In this document: positions 1 to 8,394 of the stretch, one piece after another
How the letters are laid out: the number at the start of each line of letters is the position of its first letter
How positions within the stretch are numbered: the first letter of the stretch is position 1
Origin: Kitasatospora phosalacinea
GTDB lineage: Bacteria > Actinomycetota > Actinomycetes > Streptomycetales > Streptomycetaceae
Direction of reading: 5' to 3'
NCBI RefSeq assembly: GCF_000716545.1
Contig: NZ_JNWZ01000060.1
Location: forward strand, 1 to 43,492
DNA length: 43,492 bases
Notes under the pieces: model-generated
Databases searched by the model: none
What the model was told of the DNA's origin: nothing
Seen by the model: only the letters and a program-made list of their open reading frames with translations
Program-made: the position numbers and the translations under genes

Positions 1-140
1 GCGTCGGACGGCGGCCCGTACGGGGTCTCGACACGCACCTCGGTGACGTCGTCGAGCAGGGCGTACAGGCCCGACCCGCCGATGACGCCGAGTTCGGCGG
101 TCGGGGTGCCGTCGGTGCGGGGCGGGTGGACGTCGGCCAT
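1..140 (-). CDS. mtnP: S-methyl-5'-thioadenosine phosphorylase, N-terminal part (runs off the window)
   Basis: Only the first 46 or so codons are present; the gene reads off the left edge. The minus-strand translation from the ATG at 138-140 gives MADVHPPRTDGTPTAELGVI, then GGSGLYALLDDVTEV and TPYGPPSD. The GVIGGSGLY phosphate-binding loop followed by TPYGxPSD is typical of the MTA phosphorylase / purine nucleoside phosphorylase family. The family cleaves 5'-methylthioadenosine to adenine and 5-methylthioribose-1-phosphate in cytosolic methionine salvage. The extra N-terminal residues before LGVIGGSG are common in actinomycete members. It is divergent from the hydrolase at 609. MTAP versus a related PNP cannot be decided from this fragment, although the TPYGPPSD form favours MTAP. 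Confidence 0.85.
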   Translation of the reverse strand, partial: MADVHPPRTDGTPTAELGVIGGSGLYALLDDVTEVRVETPYGPPSD

Positions 141-608
141 GGCTCTCCCTCGGCTCTGGCGATCGGTCGCGGCCCCGCTCCCGGCCCGGTCCCGGACCAG
201 ACCGGGCGGGGCCGGTGGCTCGGGTGGGTCCGGTGGGGCGGGTCCGCGGTGCGCGGGTCCGGCGCGTGGGCGGACCGGTCCGGCCGCGCGCCGTGGGCAC
301 GCTCCCAACCTTACGAGCAGTCAGCTCGCCCGACGCACACCGGCGGTCGCGGTGCGCCGCCCACCGGCCGCCCGCACACCGCGTGATCGCGGCCCGCCCG
401 GCGCACGGGGCCGCACGCTCGTCCGGTGCGCTCGTCCGGTGGGCTCGGCCGGTGCAATTGGCCGGTGTGCCCGTCCGTTCGCCGTCCTCGGTCCGGGGCG
501 GCCGTCCGACGGGGGCGCCCGCGTAGAGTGGCGGTTTCGGTCGTCGGGTGCGGGTGGGCCACTGCGAGCGACCACGGCATGTGAACGGCTAGGGCAGGGG
601 ACGGTGCG
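141..608. other. Long divergent intergenic region, no gene seen
   Basis: These 468 bases separate the divergent MTA phosphorylase and alpha/beta hydrolase genes. I see no convincing reading frame. The sequence is rich in short imperfect repeats of GTCCGGTG / GGCCGGTG type (about 415-480). A TAGAGT hexamer at 524-529 could be a -10 element for the hydrolase, but no clear -35 partner is visible. An AGGGGA ribosome binding site lies just upstream of the ATG at 609. Confidence 0.4.
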
Positions 609-1367
609 ATGAGCGGTCGGGTCGCGGTGCGGGTGGGTGGTGGGGTGGTGGGGGCGCACCGGCCGCTGGCTTGGCGGGTGCTGCCGCCCTCACCGGACGC
701 GGCGGTGCTGGTGCTGCACGGCGGCAAGGAGTTCGGGGCGCAGCCGCCTCCGGTGCTGAACCTGCCGGGGTTGCGGATGCGACCGTTCGCGAAGGCGGTG
801 CAGCGCGGGGCGGGGGTGGCGGACGGCCGGTCGGTGGCGGTGGGCACGGTGCGCTACCGCTGCCGCGGGTGGAACGGTGACCGGGCGGACGCGGCCCGTG
901 ACGCGGAGGCGGCGCTGTCCGACCTGGCCGAACAGTTGGGGCCGGTGCCGACGGTGCTGATCGGACACTCGATGGGCGGCCGGGCCGCGCTGCGGGCGGC
1001 GTCGCACCCGTGCGTGCTGGGCGTGGTGGCGCTGGCACCGTGGTGCCCCCGGGACGAGCCGACCGAGCACCTGCGGGGCCGCTCGGTGCTGATGCTGCAC
1101 GGCGACCGGGACAAGATCACCCCGCCGGAGGACACCGACCTGTTCGCACTGCGGGCCCGGGGGCACGGCGCGCGGGTGGCCGGCTACCGGGTGCCGGGCA
1201 GCGGTCACACCCTGATGCGGCGGGCCGGCGACTGGCACCGCGGCACCGCCGCGCTGGCCCTGGCCCTGCTCGGCGTGGGCCCGCTGCCCGAGGAGGTCGA
1301 CACCGCGCTGTCCCTGCACGGCCAGGATCCGGACGGCCTGCGCCTCCCGCTCGGTCGCCGCCGCTGA
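609..1367 (+). CDS. Alpha/beta hydrolase (dienelactone-hydrolase-like)
   Basis: This is a 252-residue cytosolic protein with no signal peptide. It has the alpha/beta-hydrolase layout: an early strand ending in HGG (residues 37-39, oxyanion region), nucleophile elbow GHSMGG with Ser121, an acid strand LMLHGDRDKITPP with Asp168, and the catalytic His200 in PGSGHTLM. The triad order and spacing are right for a small esterase or hydrolase. The substrate cannot be read from the sequence. The ATG start has AGGGGA about 7 bases upstream. It is followed by a short tandem repeat and then the GNAT gene, so an operon is unlikely. Confidence 0.8.
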   Translation: MSGRVAVRVGGGVVGAHRPLAWRVLPPSPDAAVLVLHGGKEFGAQPPPVLNLPGLRMRPFAKAVQRGAGVADGRSVAVGTVRYRCRGWNGDRADAARDAEAALSDLAEQLGPVPTVLIGHSMGGRAALRAASHPCVLGVVALAPWCPRDEPTEHLRGRSVLMLHGDRDKITPPEDTDLFALRARGHGARVAGYRVPGSGHTLMRRAGDWHRGTAALALALLGVGPLPEEVDTALSLHGQDPDGLRLPLGRRR

Positions 1368-1371
1368 GCAG

Positions 1372-1471
1372 CCCGGCACGGCAACGGCACGGCACGGCAA
1401 CGGTCCGGCACGGCACGGCAACGGTCCGGCACGGCACGGCAACGGCCCGGCACGGCAACGGCCCGGCACGG
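1372..1471. repeat. Short GC-rich tandem repeat array
   Basis: Directly after the hydrolase stop codon there are about five copies of a unit of the form CACGGCACGGCAACGGTCCGG. Three units are 21 bases and the last is shortened to 16. Copies differ mainly by T/C before CCGG. The array is intergenic and has no RNA-hairpin symmetry. Polymerase slippage is the likely origin. Confidence 0.75.
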
Positions 1472-1660
1472 CTCCACTCGGCCCGGCCCCGGTCGTGCCC
1501 GGCGGGCGGTGCCCAGCGGGCGGTGTACGGCGGTCGGCGGGCGGGTGACCGTCCGGTGACAGGTGGTGCGGATCAGGCTTCCGGCTCGCCTCGGGCGGGT
1601 AGGGAGCGCACACTCCGGTGGAGGGAGACGTCCGCCAATCGACTGAGGGAGGACCCGCCC

Positions 1661-2203
1661 ATGGGGATCAGCCTGACCACTGATCGGCTCGTCGTCCGGG
1701 ACTGGACACCGGACGACGCCGAGGACGCGCTGGCCGTGTACGGCTCCACGGATGTCGCCCGCTGGCTGACGCCCGTGATGGACCAGGTCGTCGACGCCGA
1801 GGCGATGCGTTCGGTGCTGCACCGCTGGGAGCGGGAACAGGCCGAGTTGCTGCCGCCGCGCGGACGGTGGGCGGTGGAGCGCCGCGAGGACGGGAAGGTG
1901 ATCGGCGGGCTGGGGATCCGCCCGCTGCCGCCCTACGACGAGGACCTGGAGATCACCTGGCAGCTCTCCCCGCAGTCCTGGGGCCAGGGCTACGCGACGG
2001 AGGCGGGCCTGGCGCTGCTGCACTGGGTGTTCACCCAGGACATCGAGGAGGTCTTCGCGGTGGCCCGGCCCAAGAACGACCGGGCGCACGCGGTGGCGAA
2101 GCGGCTGGGGATGCGCTGGGTCGGCGAGACCACCAAGTACTACGGCCTGAACCTCCAGGTGTACCGGATCCGCCCGGCCGACCTGCCCGGAGACCGTCCC
2201 TGA
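1661..2203 (+). CDS. GNAT family N-acetyltransferase (RimJ/RimL-like)
   Basis: This 180-residue protein starts TTDRLVVRDWTPDDAE, the usual opening of Acetyltransf_3 (RimJ/RimL-type) GNAT enzymes that transfer acetyl from acetyl-CoA to an amine, often a protein N-terminus or small molecule. Strand beta-4 and the following loop SPQSWGQGYATEAG is the acetyl-CoA pyrophosphate-binding motif (Q/RxxGxG/A variant). Near the C-terminus ARPKNDRAHAVAKRLGMRWVGE is the typical N/S...A..EKxGF-type segment. The ATG is preceded by a strong GAGGGAGGA site with 7-base spacing. The acceptor substrate is unknown. Confidence 0.85.
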   Translation: MGISLTTDRLVVRDWTPDDAEDALAVYGSTDVARWLTPVMDQVVDAEAMRSVLHRWEREQAELLPPRGRWAVERREDGKVIGGLGIRPLPPYDEDLEITWQLSPQSWGQGYATEAGLALLHWVFTQDIEEVFAVARPKNDRAHAVAKRLGMRWVGETTKYYGLNLQVYRIRPADLPGDRP

Positions 2204-2343
2204 TCCCCGCCCCTCCCCGCCTCTGATTCCGGTGCCACGCCCACCCCGCCCCTGCTCCCCCACACCTGCTTTCCGGTCCTGATCCCCCGGCGCTGATCCC
2301 CGGCGGCCCCTGCCCGGCCGGGGCCGACGACCCGTCTGCTCGC

Positions 2344-2925
2344 TCAGTCCGCCCGGTACAGGCGTGCGGCGAGTCCGGCGGGCAGCGGGTAGGGGCGTTC
2401 GGTGGGCAGCAGACGCCGGGCCAGATCGGTGCGGCCGGCCCGGACGTGCTCGGCGGCGCGGCGGACGCGCGGGATGAGGTCGGTCAGTGCGACGGTCCAC
2501 TCTTCGGCGTACGCGCGGACGGTGTCGCGGCCGAGGCCGACCTGGATGCTGTAGTGGTTGAGCGCGGCACCGCGCAGCGAGCGCTCCGGGTCCCACTGGA
2601 CGTGGACGGGGGCGGCGGCCAGTCGGTCCTGGTCACCGGTGGTCAACTCGGCGGCGGCGAGCGCCTGTTCCCAGCCCCGGCGGGTGATCCGCACGGCGAG
2701 GACGCGTTCCTGCCCGGGCTTGGCCGCCCAGTTGCTGCGGTGCAGCAGCCAGGGCAGCGAGGGCTTGATCCAGGTCATCCGCCGGAACGAGAAGGGTGCG
2801 ACGAAGCGGCCCGCGCGCAGCGCCGCGTCGGCGATCGCCGGGTAGTACGCCTGGTGGACCACGAGGGTGGTGTCGTCGTGGTCCGCCCGGATCTCGTACC
2901 GCCCGGCGGAGCGCTGCTGGGCCAT
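2344..2925 (-). CDS. DUF4291 domain-containing protein
   Basis: This 193-residue soluble protein carries the features of the DUF4291 family: an early ADHDDTTLVVHQAYYPAIAD region, RFVAPFSFRRMTWIKPSLPW, MLHRSNWA-like LLHRSNWA, and VHVQWDPER followed by SIQVGLG. The family has no established function. I chose the ATG at 2925 because the protein MAQQRSAGRYEIRADHDD begins there; upstream residues look non-conserved. It is convergent with the GNAT gene (140 bases apart) and is downstream of, and co-directional with, the kinase. Confidence 0.8.
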   Translation of the reverse strand: MAQQRSAGRYEIRADHDDTTLVVHQAYYPAIADAALRAGRFVAPFSFRRMTWIKPSLPWLLHRSNWAAKPGQERVLAVRITRRGWEQALAAAELTTGDQDRLAAAPVHVQWDPERSLRGAALNHYSIQVGLGRDTVRAYAEEWTVALTDLIPRVRRAAEHVRAGRTDLARRLLPTERPYPLPAGLAARLYRAD

Positions 2926-3066
2926 GCCCCGACCCTGCCAGTCCCCCCGCCGCTCCGGCCAGGTGTTTTCCGCCGCCCACCACCGCGCACCACCACCGCG
3001 CACCACCGCCCACCCCGGCCCCCGCCCCCGCCCCCGATCCCGATCCCGGCCCCGACCGGTACGGCG

Positions 3067-5295
3067 TCAGGGCTGCTCCTCGACCTGGCGGCGGGTGAGG
3101 GCGATGGTGAGCAGTCGGCCGTGCTGTTCGCCGAAGTGCGCGGCGGTGTCCACGTGCAGCACGTTGAGGTGGTGCAGGGCGGCGGCGCGGTCGCCGGCCC
3201 GCGCGGTCAGGCGGGCGGCGTCGAGGCGGGCCCGGAAGGTGACGAAGTGGTGCGGGCCGAGGGTGCGGGCGGCTTCGGCGGCGGTGTCCGCGAGCACGGT
3301 GACGGCGGTGGCGGGGTCGCCGTGCTCACCGAGGGCGAGGGCGGCGCGGATCCGGGCGGTGAGGGCCCCTTCGTCCGCTCCCCCCGTCCCGACCGCCCCC
3401 GCCGTCCCTGCCGCACCCACCGCACCCACCACCGCGCCGGTCGCCGGGGCCGGGTTCGGGGCGGCGGTGCGGGCGTTCCAGCGCGTCCGGGCCTCGCGGG
3501 CGCCGAGGGTGCGGACGTGGGAGGGGCCGAGGGCGCTCTCGCAGTCGCGGACGAGTTCCTCGAACGCGGCGGCGGCGCTCTCCGTGGCGCCCAGCTCGCC
3601 GAGGTGGTGGGCGAGGCCGGAGCGGGCGGTGAGGGTGAGTTCGTCCAGCGGTCCGCGCAACTGCGCGCAGTCCCGGACCAGTCGGTCGTACAGCCGGAGC
3701 GCCTGCCCGCCGTCGCCCGCCCCGGCGGTGGCGTACGCGTGGCCCTCCCGGGCGGAGAGGGTCTCCATGGCGGCCGGTCCGTGGGCGGCCTCGCACTCGG
3801 CGGCGAGCCGGGCGAACAGCGCGATCGCCCGGCCGCTGCGGGGTGCGGCGCTGTACGTCCAGTGGGCCTGCCAGTAGCGGGCCTCCAGGACGTCGGGGTG
3901 CCGTTCGCCGTGCTGCCCGGCGAGGCCGTCGGCGGCGATCTCGTACGCGGCCGAGGCGGAGTCGTACTGCCGGCCCTCGGCGAGCAGTTCGCCGAGTTGG
4001 GTGTGCACCCGGTGGTGGAGCGGGTCGGCGGGGGCGAGTGCGGCGCGGGCGCGTTCGCCGAGCAGCGCGGACATGCCGAGGGCGACGCCGAGGGCGCCGG
4101 AGCGGGCGGTGTGGTGGACGAGTGCGACGCGCTGGTGGAACACGGCGGGGGCGTCCGGGCCGAGGACCCTGGCGGTGTGTTCGGCCAGGTCGGTGAGGAG
4201 CGCGGCGGCCTGGGCGGGCTGTCCGGCTTCGCCGGTGCGGGTGGCGTGGGCGAGTCGCAGGTCGAGGGCGTCGGGGTGGTCGGGGCCGTACAGTTCGGCG
4301 GCGGCGGGGAGGAGGGCGGCGAGGGCGCCACGGCCCGGGGCGGGCGGGAGTTGCTCGGCGGCGGCGCGGCGGGCGATCAGGTCGAGCACCTCGGGGTGCC
4401 GGGCGATCAGCGGGTGCGGGCGGACGGCTCCGGCGCCCCGGGGCGCGCCCCGGTCCTGTTCGTGCCGGGCGACCAGGGCGAGGCCGGCGGGCGGCAGCCA
4501 GGGCGCGGCCGGGTCGGGGTCGAGCAGGGTGATGAGTTGGCGGGGTGTCGGGCGCAGGGCCGGGTCGGGGTCGAGGCAGCGGGCGACGGCGGGCAGCAGC
4601 GGCGCGGGGACGTCGGTGAGGTCGGGCCGTCCGTCGACGGTGCGCTGCAGCACGGGCCAGATGTCCTCGGGTCCGCCGTTGCCGGTCCAGGGGTGGCGGC
4701 CCTGGGCCGCCGCGGCGAGGACGGCACCGAGGGCGAACACGTCGCTGGGCGGGCCGACTTCGGCGGGCCGTGCGATCTGCTCGGGCGACATGTAGCCGGG
4801 GGTGCCGGTGACACCGTCCATGGTGAGGGTCTGGCCGGGGGCGCGCGAGATGCCGAAGTCGATCACCTTCGGGCCGTGCGCGGTGACCAGCACATTGTCC
4901 GGTTTGACGTCGCGGTGGACCAGCCCGGCGGCGTGCACGGCGGCGAGTGCCTCGGCGATGCCCGCGCCCAGGCGGCGCACCGAGGGGACGGGCAGCGGCC
5001 CGGTGGCGCGCAGCAGTTCGGCCAGGCTCGGCGCGGGGACGTACGCGATCGCCAGCCAGGGGCGTTCGGCGTCCAGGTCGGCGTCCAGCACGGGCGCGGT
5101 CCACGCGCCGCCGACCCGCCGGGCGGCCCGGGCCTCCCGGGCGAAGCGGCGGCGGGCCGCGTCGTCGCGGGCGTACTCGGGGTGCATCACCTTGACGGCC
5201 ACCAGCACCCCGCCGGCGGTGCGGCACAGGTGGACCTGCCCCATGCCGCCCGCCCCGAGTTCCCGCAGCACCCGGTACGGCCCGATCTCCCGCAT
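3067..5295 (-). CDS. Cytosolic serine/threonine protein kinase with C-terminal TPR-like region
   Basis: This is a 742-residue Hanks-type kinase. Residues 7-265 form the kinase domain: glycine loop GAGGMG (14-19), ATP-lysine K35, helix-C E54, catalytic HRDVKPDN (127-134), DFG (146-148) and YMSPEQ activation-segment end. Residues from about 310 to the end are a helical array of repeated A/L-rich units with HPD or LGPDH-type signatures (YGPDHPDALDLR, LGPHHFVTFRAR), as in TPR-type regulatory modules of actinomycete kinases. No transmembrane segment or PASTA domain is visible, so a soluble enzyme is likely. The family phosphorylates Ser/Thr on partner proteins. The target is unknown. A stem-loop lies just upstream between it and the serine hydrolase gene. 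Confidence 0.9.
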   Translation of the reverse strand: MREIGPYRVLRELGAGGMGQVHLCRTAGGVLVAVKVMHPEYARDDAARRRFAREARAARRVGGAWTAPVLDADLDAERPWLAIAYVPAPSLAELLRATGPLPVPSVRRLGAGIAEALAAVHAAGLVHRDVKPDNVLVTAHGPKVIDFGISRAPGQTLTMDGVTGTPGYMSPEQIARPAEVGPPSDVFALGAVLAAAAQGRHPWTGNGGPEDIWPVLQRTVDGRPDLTDVPAPLLPAVARCLDPDPALRPTPRQLITLLDPDPAAPWLPPAGLALVARHEQDRGAPRGAGAVRPHPLIARHPEVLDLIARRAAAEQLPPAPGRGALAALLPAAAELYGPDHPDALDLRLAHATRTGEAGQPAQAAALLTDLAEHTARVLGPDAPAVFHQRVALVHHTARSGALGVALGMSALLGERARAALAPADPLHHRVHTQLGELLAEGRQYDSASAAYEIAADGLAGQHGERHPDVLEARYWQAHWTYSAAPRSGRAIALFARLAAECEAAHGPAAMETLSAREGHAYATAGAGDGGQALRLYDRLVRDCAQLRGPLDELTLTARSGLAHHLGELGATESAAAAFEELVRDCESALGPSHVRTLGAREARTRWNARTAAPNPAPATGAVVGAVGAAGTAGAVGTGGADEGALTARIRAALALGEHGDPATAVTVLADTAAEAARTLGPHHFVTFRARLDAARLTARAGDRAAALHHLNVLHVDTAAHFGEQHGRLLTIALTRRQVEEQP

Positions 5296-5310
5296 GTCCG
5301 AACCCCTTCC

Positions 5311-5336
5311 CCCGTCGTCGCTGTCAGGACGACGGG
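5311..5336. terminator. Stem-loop terminator between serine hydrolase and kinase genes
   Basis: A perfect 9-bp stem CCCGTCGTC (5311-5319) / GACGACGGG (5328-5336) with an 8-base loop lies 28 bases beyond the serine-hydrolase stop codon. There is no T-tract, which is usual for actinomycete hairpin terminators. It would separate the two co-directional minus-strand genes. Confidence 0.6.
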
Positions 5337-5364
5337 AGGGCGGGCCGGGGTTCCCGGCCTGGGG

Positions 5365-6585
5365 TTACTTCTCGGCGGGCAGCTCGTACACGTGGCCGGG
5401 GGTGGCGATCGAGGTGACCGCCTCGGCGAACAGGGTGGAGGGTTCGTTGCCCTCGTGGATGATGTCGGTGTTCAGCAGGATCACCAGGGTCGCGTCCTGC
5501 TCGGGCAGGTGGAGGGTGACGCTCTCGTAGCCGGGCAGTGAGCCGTTGTGGCCGACCCAGCCGCCGATCCGGAACAGGCCGAGCCCGTAGCCGGCGCCGT
5601 CGCCGAAGCCCGGGACGGGCAGGAACTTCTCGCGTTCGGCCTGGGTGACGGGGCTGAGCAGGGCGCCGGTGGCCAGGGTCTTCGCCCAGTGGCGCAGGTC
5701 GTGCAGGTCGGAGATCATCGCGCCGGCCGCCCAGCTCCAGGACGGGTTCCAGTGGGTGGCGTCGGCGACGGAGCCGTCCGGGGTCTGGTCGGTGTAGCCG
5801 TGCGCGTAGGGGCGGGGCAGTTCGGCGGCGCGCGGGAAGAGGGTGCGGTTCAGGTGGGCGGGCTCGGTGACGTTGCGGTGGATGAAGTCGCGCAGCGGCA
5901 TCCGGCCGAGCTTCTCGACCAGCAGGCCGAGCAGGACGGCGTTGGTGTTCGAGTACTGGTAGTCGGTGCCGGGCGGGAACACGTTGTCGTGCTTGAACGC
6001 GTACGAGAGCAACTCCTGCGGGGTGAAGGGCCGTTCGGGGTCGCTGAGCAGGGCGTGCACGAAGTCGTCGTCGAAGGTGTAGGAGTACAGCCCGCTGCGC
6101 ATCTCGGCGAGCTGGCGGATCGTGACGTGCTCGCCGTCGGGGACGCCGTCGAGGTACTCGCCGATCGGGTCGTCGAGGCCGACCAGTCCCCGGTCGACGA
6201 GTTCGAGCACGGCGGTGACGGTGAAGGTCTTGGTCTCGCTGCCGATCCGCAGGTTCAGGTCGGGCGTCATCGGCTGTCCGGTGGCCTTGTCGGCGACGCC
6301 GTCCGCGTGGACGTACGTGCCGCGGCCGGGCATCCACAGTCCGACGATCACACCGGGCGTGCCGGTCCGTTCGCGCACGTCGGTGATCGCCGCGTCCAGC
6401 CGGGCCGCGAGGGCCGGGTCGAGCGGGCAGTCCTCGTCCGCCAGTTGGTGCACCGGGCGGAGCGCGGGTTGTACGGCGGGGCGGGCGAACGGGGCGCCGG
6501 AGTCGGCGGCGGCCGGGGCGGCGGGGAGGAGGGCGGTCAGGGCGAGCAGCGCGACGGCGAGTCGCCGGGCGCGGGGACGGCGCAT
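5365..6585 (-). CDS. Secreted serine hydrolase, class C beta-lactamase / D,D-peptidase family
   Basis: This is a 406-residue exported protein. Residues 1-27 form a signal peptide (MRRPRARR, hydrophobic core, APAAA cleavage before DSG). The penicillin-binding-type active site is present: SETK (Ser116, Lys119), a Tyr-x-Asn motif within QYSNTNAVL near residue 205, and HNG in GHNGSLPGYES near the C-terminus in place of KTG. This set is typical of Streptomyces R61-like D-Ala-D-Ala carboxypeptidases and related esterases acting outside the membrane. I chose the ATG at 6585 because GGAAGAG lies 9 bases upstream; an in-frame ATG at 6594 overlaps that site. The real substrate (peptidoglycan or ester) is undetermined. 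Confidence 0.87.
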   Translation of the reverse strand: MRRPRARRLAVALLALTALLPAAPAAADSGAPFARPAVQPALRPVHQLADEDCPLDPALAARLDAAITDVRERTGTPGVIVGLWMPGRGTYVHADGVADKATGQPMTPDLNLRIGSETKTFTVTAVLELVDRGLVGLDDPIGEYLDGVPDGEHVTIRQLAEMRSGLYSYTFDDDFVHALLSDPERPFTPQELLSYAFKHDNVFPPGTDYQYSNTNAVLLGLLVEKLGRMPLRDFIHRNVTEPAHLNRTLFPRAAELPRPYAHGYTDQTPDGSVADATHWNPSWSWAAGAMISDLHDLRHWAKTLATGALLSPVTQAEREKFLPVPGFGDGAGYGLGLFRIGGWVGHNGSLPGYESVTLHLPEQDATLVILLNTDIIHEGNEPSTLFAEAVTSIATPGHVYELPAEK

Positions 6586-6718
6586 GACGGGCATCTCTTC
6601 CGGGAGGGGGGTGGGCCTGTTCCGCACAGGTCACCACCCGGACGCCCCCGCCGCGCCCCGCCCGCCCGCCGCGCCCCGCGATTCCACCCGTGCGGCGGCC
6701 GGGCCTGCCGACGGGGCG

Positions 6719-7204
6719 TCAGCGGGCCGGGCGGACGGGGTGCTTGCTCAGGATCGACACCCGGTTGAACGCGTTGATGGTGATCGCCACCCAGATGACC
6801 GCCGAGATCTGCCCGTCGTCGAACACCTGCCTGGCCTGCGCGTACGCGGCCTCCTGCGCGGCCGCGTCGGCGGGGTGGGTGGTCGCCTCGGCGAGCGCGA
6901 GGGCGGCGCGCTCGCGGGCGTCGAACACGGCGGCGTCCCGCCACGCGGCCAGCACGCCGAGCCGCTGCACGCCCTCGCCCTCCTTGAGCGCGGCCTTGGT
7001 GTGCACGTCCAGGCAGTAGGCGCAGCCGTTGAGTTGCGAGACGCGCAGGTTGACCAGTTCGACCAGGCGGCGGTCGAGCCCGGCCTCGGCGGCGGCCTGC
7101 CGGACGGCCTCGGCGGTGCCCAGCATGGCGCGGAACGCCTGCGGGGTCTGCTTGTCGACGTAGACCCGACCCGTCGGGGCCGCCACCTCGGTCACCTCGG
7201 TCAC
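6719..7204 (-). CDS. AhpD-like / carboxymuconolactone decarboxylase family protein
   Basis: This 161-residue cytosolic protein carries the AhpD core LNGCAYCLDVHTKAA, with redox Cys61 and Cys64 and His68, followed by GE-x-VQRLGVLAAWRD and the helical segment FDARERAALALAEATT. These are typical of alkylhydroperoxidase-like CMD proteins, which reduce peroxides via a CxxC pair or act in hydroxy-acid metabolism. The GTG start at 7202-7204 has GGAGGAG 7 bases upstream; longer ORF versions lack a ribosome binding site. It is divergent from pirin across 127 bases, a common pairing in actinomycetes that suggests shared control under oxidative or quinone stress. Confidence 0.85.
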   Translation of the reverse strand: MTEVTEVAAPTGRVYVDKQTPQAFRAMLGTAEAVRQAAAEAGLDRRLVELVNLRVSQLNGCAYCLDVHTKAALKEGEGVQRLGVLAAWRDAAVFDARERAALALAEATTHPADAAAQEAAYAQARQVFDDGQISAVIWVAITINAFNRVSILSKHPVRPAR

Positions 7205-7331
7205 CTGGACTCTCCTCCACTGCTCCACCGCGCACCGGTGTTTGTCGGATGCTCGGTTCCATGATAGTTGAAGATGAAACGATTTGCCGGACGTGCTCGC
7301 CGATCCGCGGCGGCACGGGAGGGAGCACCCG
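7205..7331. promoter_or_regulatory. Divergent promoter region between AhpD-like and pirin genes
   Basis: This is the only clearly AT-richer stretch nearby: about 7249-7290 contains TTTGTCGGA, TTCCATGATAGTTGAAGATG and AAACGATTTG. Two TTGAA/TGAA-type words lie side by side, but I see no perfect palindrome. It must hold both divergent promoters. A MarR- or TetR-type operator is possible but not shown. Confidence 0.4.
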
Positions 7332-8261
7332 ATGAGCAGCACCACCGAGAACGGCGCGGCCGAAGTCCTGCCCCCGCGCGACGTCCCGCTCGGCGGCCCG
7401 CGCGCGATGACCGTCCGGCGCACCCTCCCGCAGCGCGAACGCACCCTGATCGGCGCCTGGTGCTTCATCGACCACTACGGCCCCGACGACGTCGCCACCA
7501 CCGGCGGCATGGACGTCGCCCCGCACCCGCACATCGGCCTGCAGACCGTCAGTTGGCTGTTCAGCGGCGAGATCGAGCACCGCGACAGCCTCGGCGTGCA
7601 CGCCTTCGTCCGGCCCGGCGAACTCAACCTGATGACGGCCGGCCGGGGCATCGCGCACTCCGAGACCTCCACCGCCGCCACCACCGTCCTGCACGGCGTC
7701 CAGCTCTGGGTCGCCCTCCCCGACGCCCACCGGCACACCGCCCGCGACTTCCACCACCACGTCCCCGCCCCCGTCCCGCTCCCCGGCGGCGGCCAGGCCC
7801 GGGTCTTCCTCGGCACCCTGGCCGGCGACACCTCCCCCGTCCCCACCTTCACCCCCCTCCTCGGCGCCGAACTCACCCTCCCCGCCGGCGCCACCGCCAC
7901 CCTGGACGTCGACCCCGCCTTCGAACACGGCCTCCTCGTCGACCAGGGCGACGTCCTCTTCGCCGGCACCCCCCTGCACCCCGCCGACCTCGGGCACCTC
8001 CCGCCCGGCCGCAGCACCCTCACCCTCACCAACACCTCCACCACCCCGGCCCGCCTGATCCTGCTCGGCGGCCCGCCCTTCGGCGAGTCCATCGTCATGT
8101 GGTGGAACTTCATCGGCCGCACCGGCGAGGAGATCGCACAAGCACGGCTCGACTGGGAGAGGGGCGAACGGTTCGGCGAAGTCCACGGCTACCCGGGCGA
8201 CCGCCTGCCCGCACCGGAGCTGCCGAACGTGGCCCTCAAGGCGCGCGGAAACCGGCACTGA
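7332..8261 (+). CDS. Pirin family protein
   Basis: This 309-residue bicupin is typical of pirins. The N-terminal cupin has PRDVPLGG, LIGAWCFIDHYGP and the metal-binding segment APHPHIGLQTVSWLFSGEIE followed by HRDSLG, giving the His-x-His...His...Glu ligand set. Next come LNLMTAGRGIAHSE and QLWVALP. The C-terminal half (F-x-P-LLGAEL, GGPPFGESIVMWWNF) is the second cupin. Some pirins have quercetinase activity; others act as redox-sensitive cofactors. I took the ATG at 7332 because GGGAGGGAG precedes it. The ORF extends 16 codons further upstream without a better start. Confidence 0.88.
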   Translation: MSSTTENGAAEVLPPRDVPLGGPRAMTVRRTLPQRERTLIGAWCFIDHYGPDDVATTGGMDVAPHPHIGLQTVSWLFSGEIEHRDSLGVHAFVRPGELNLMTAGRGIAHSETSTAATTVLHGVQLWVALPDAHRHTARDFHHHVPAPVPLPGGGQARVFLGTLAGDTSPVPTFTPLLGAELTLPAGATATLDVDPAFEHGLLVDQGDVLFAGTPLHPADLGHLPPGRSTLTLTNTSTTPARLILLGGPPFGESIVMWWNFIGRTGEEIAQARLDWERGERFGEVHGYPGDRLPAPELPNVALKARGNRH

Positions 8262-8394
8262 CCTGCGGTAACCCACGGCCGGGGCGGTCGCGTCCACCGG
8301 AGCGAGACCGGTGCTCCACGACCGCCTCCGGCAAGGGATCCCGCACTGGCGAACGTTGTCGGCAAGGGTCTCGACGGCAGTCGCAGTCGACCTA

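Noticed and set aside
2446..5541. A 1031-codon plus-strand open frame
   Set aside because: It lies antisense to the DUF4291 and kinase genes; its Gly/Val/Arg-rich translation is the usual high-GC shadow and shows no family pattern.
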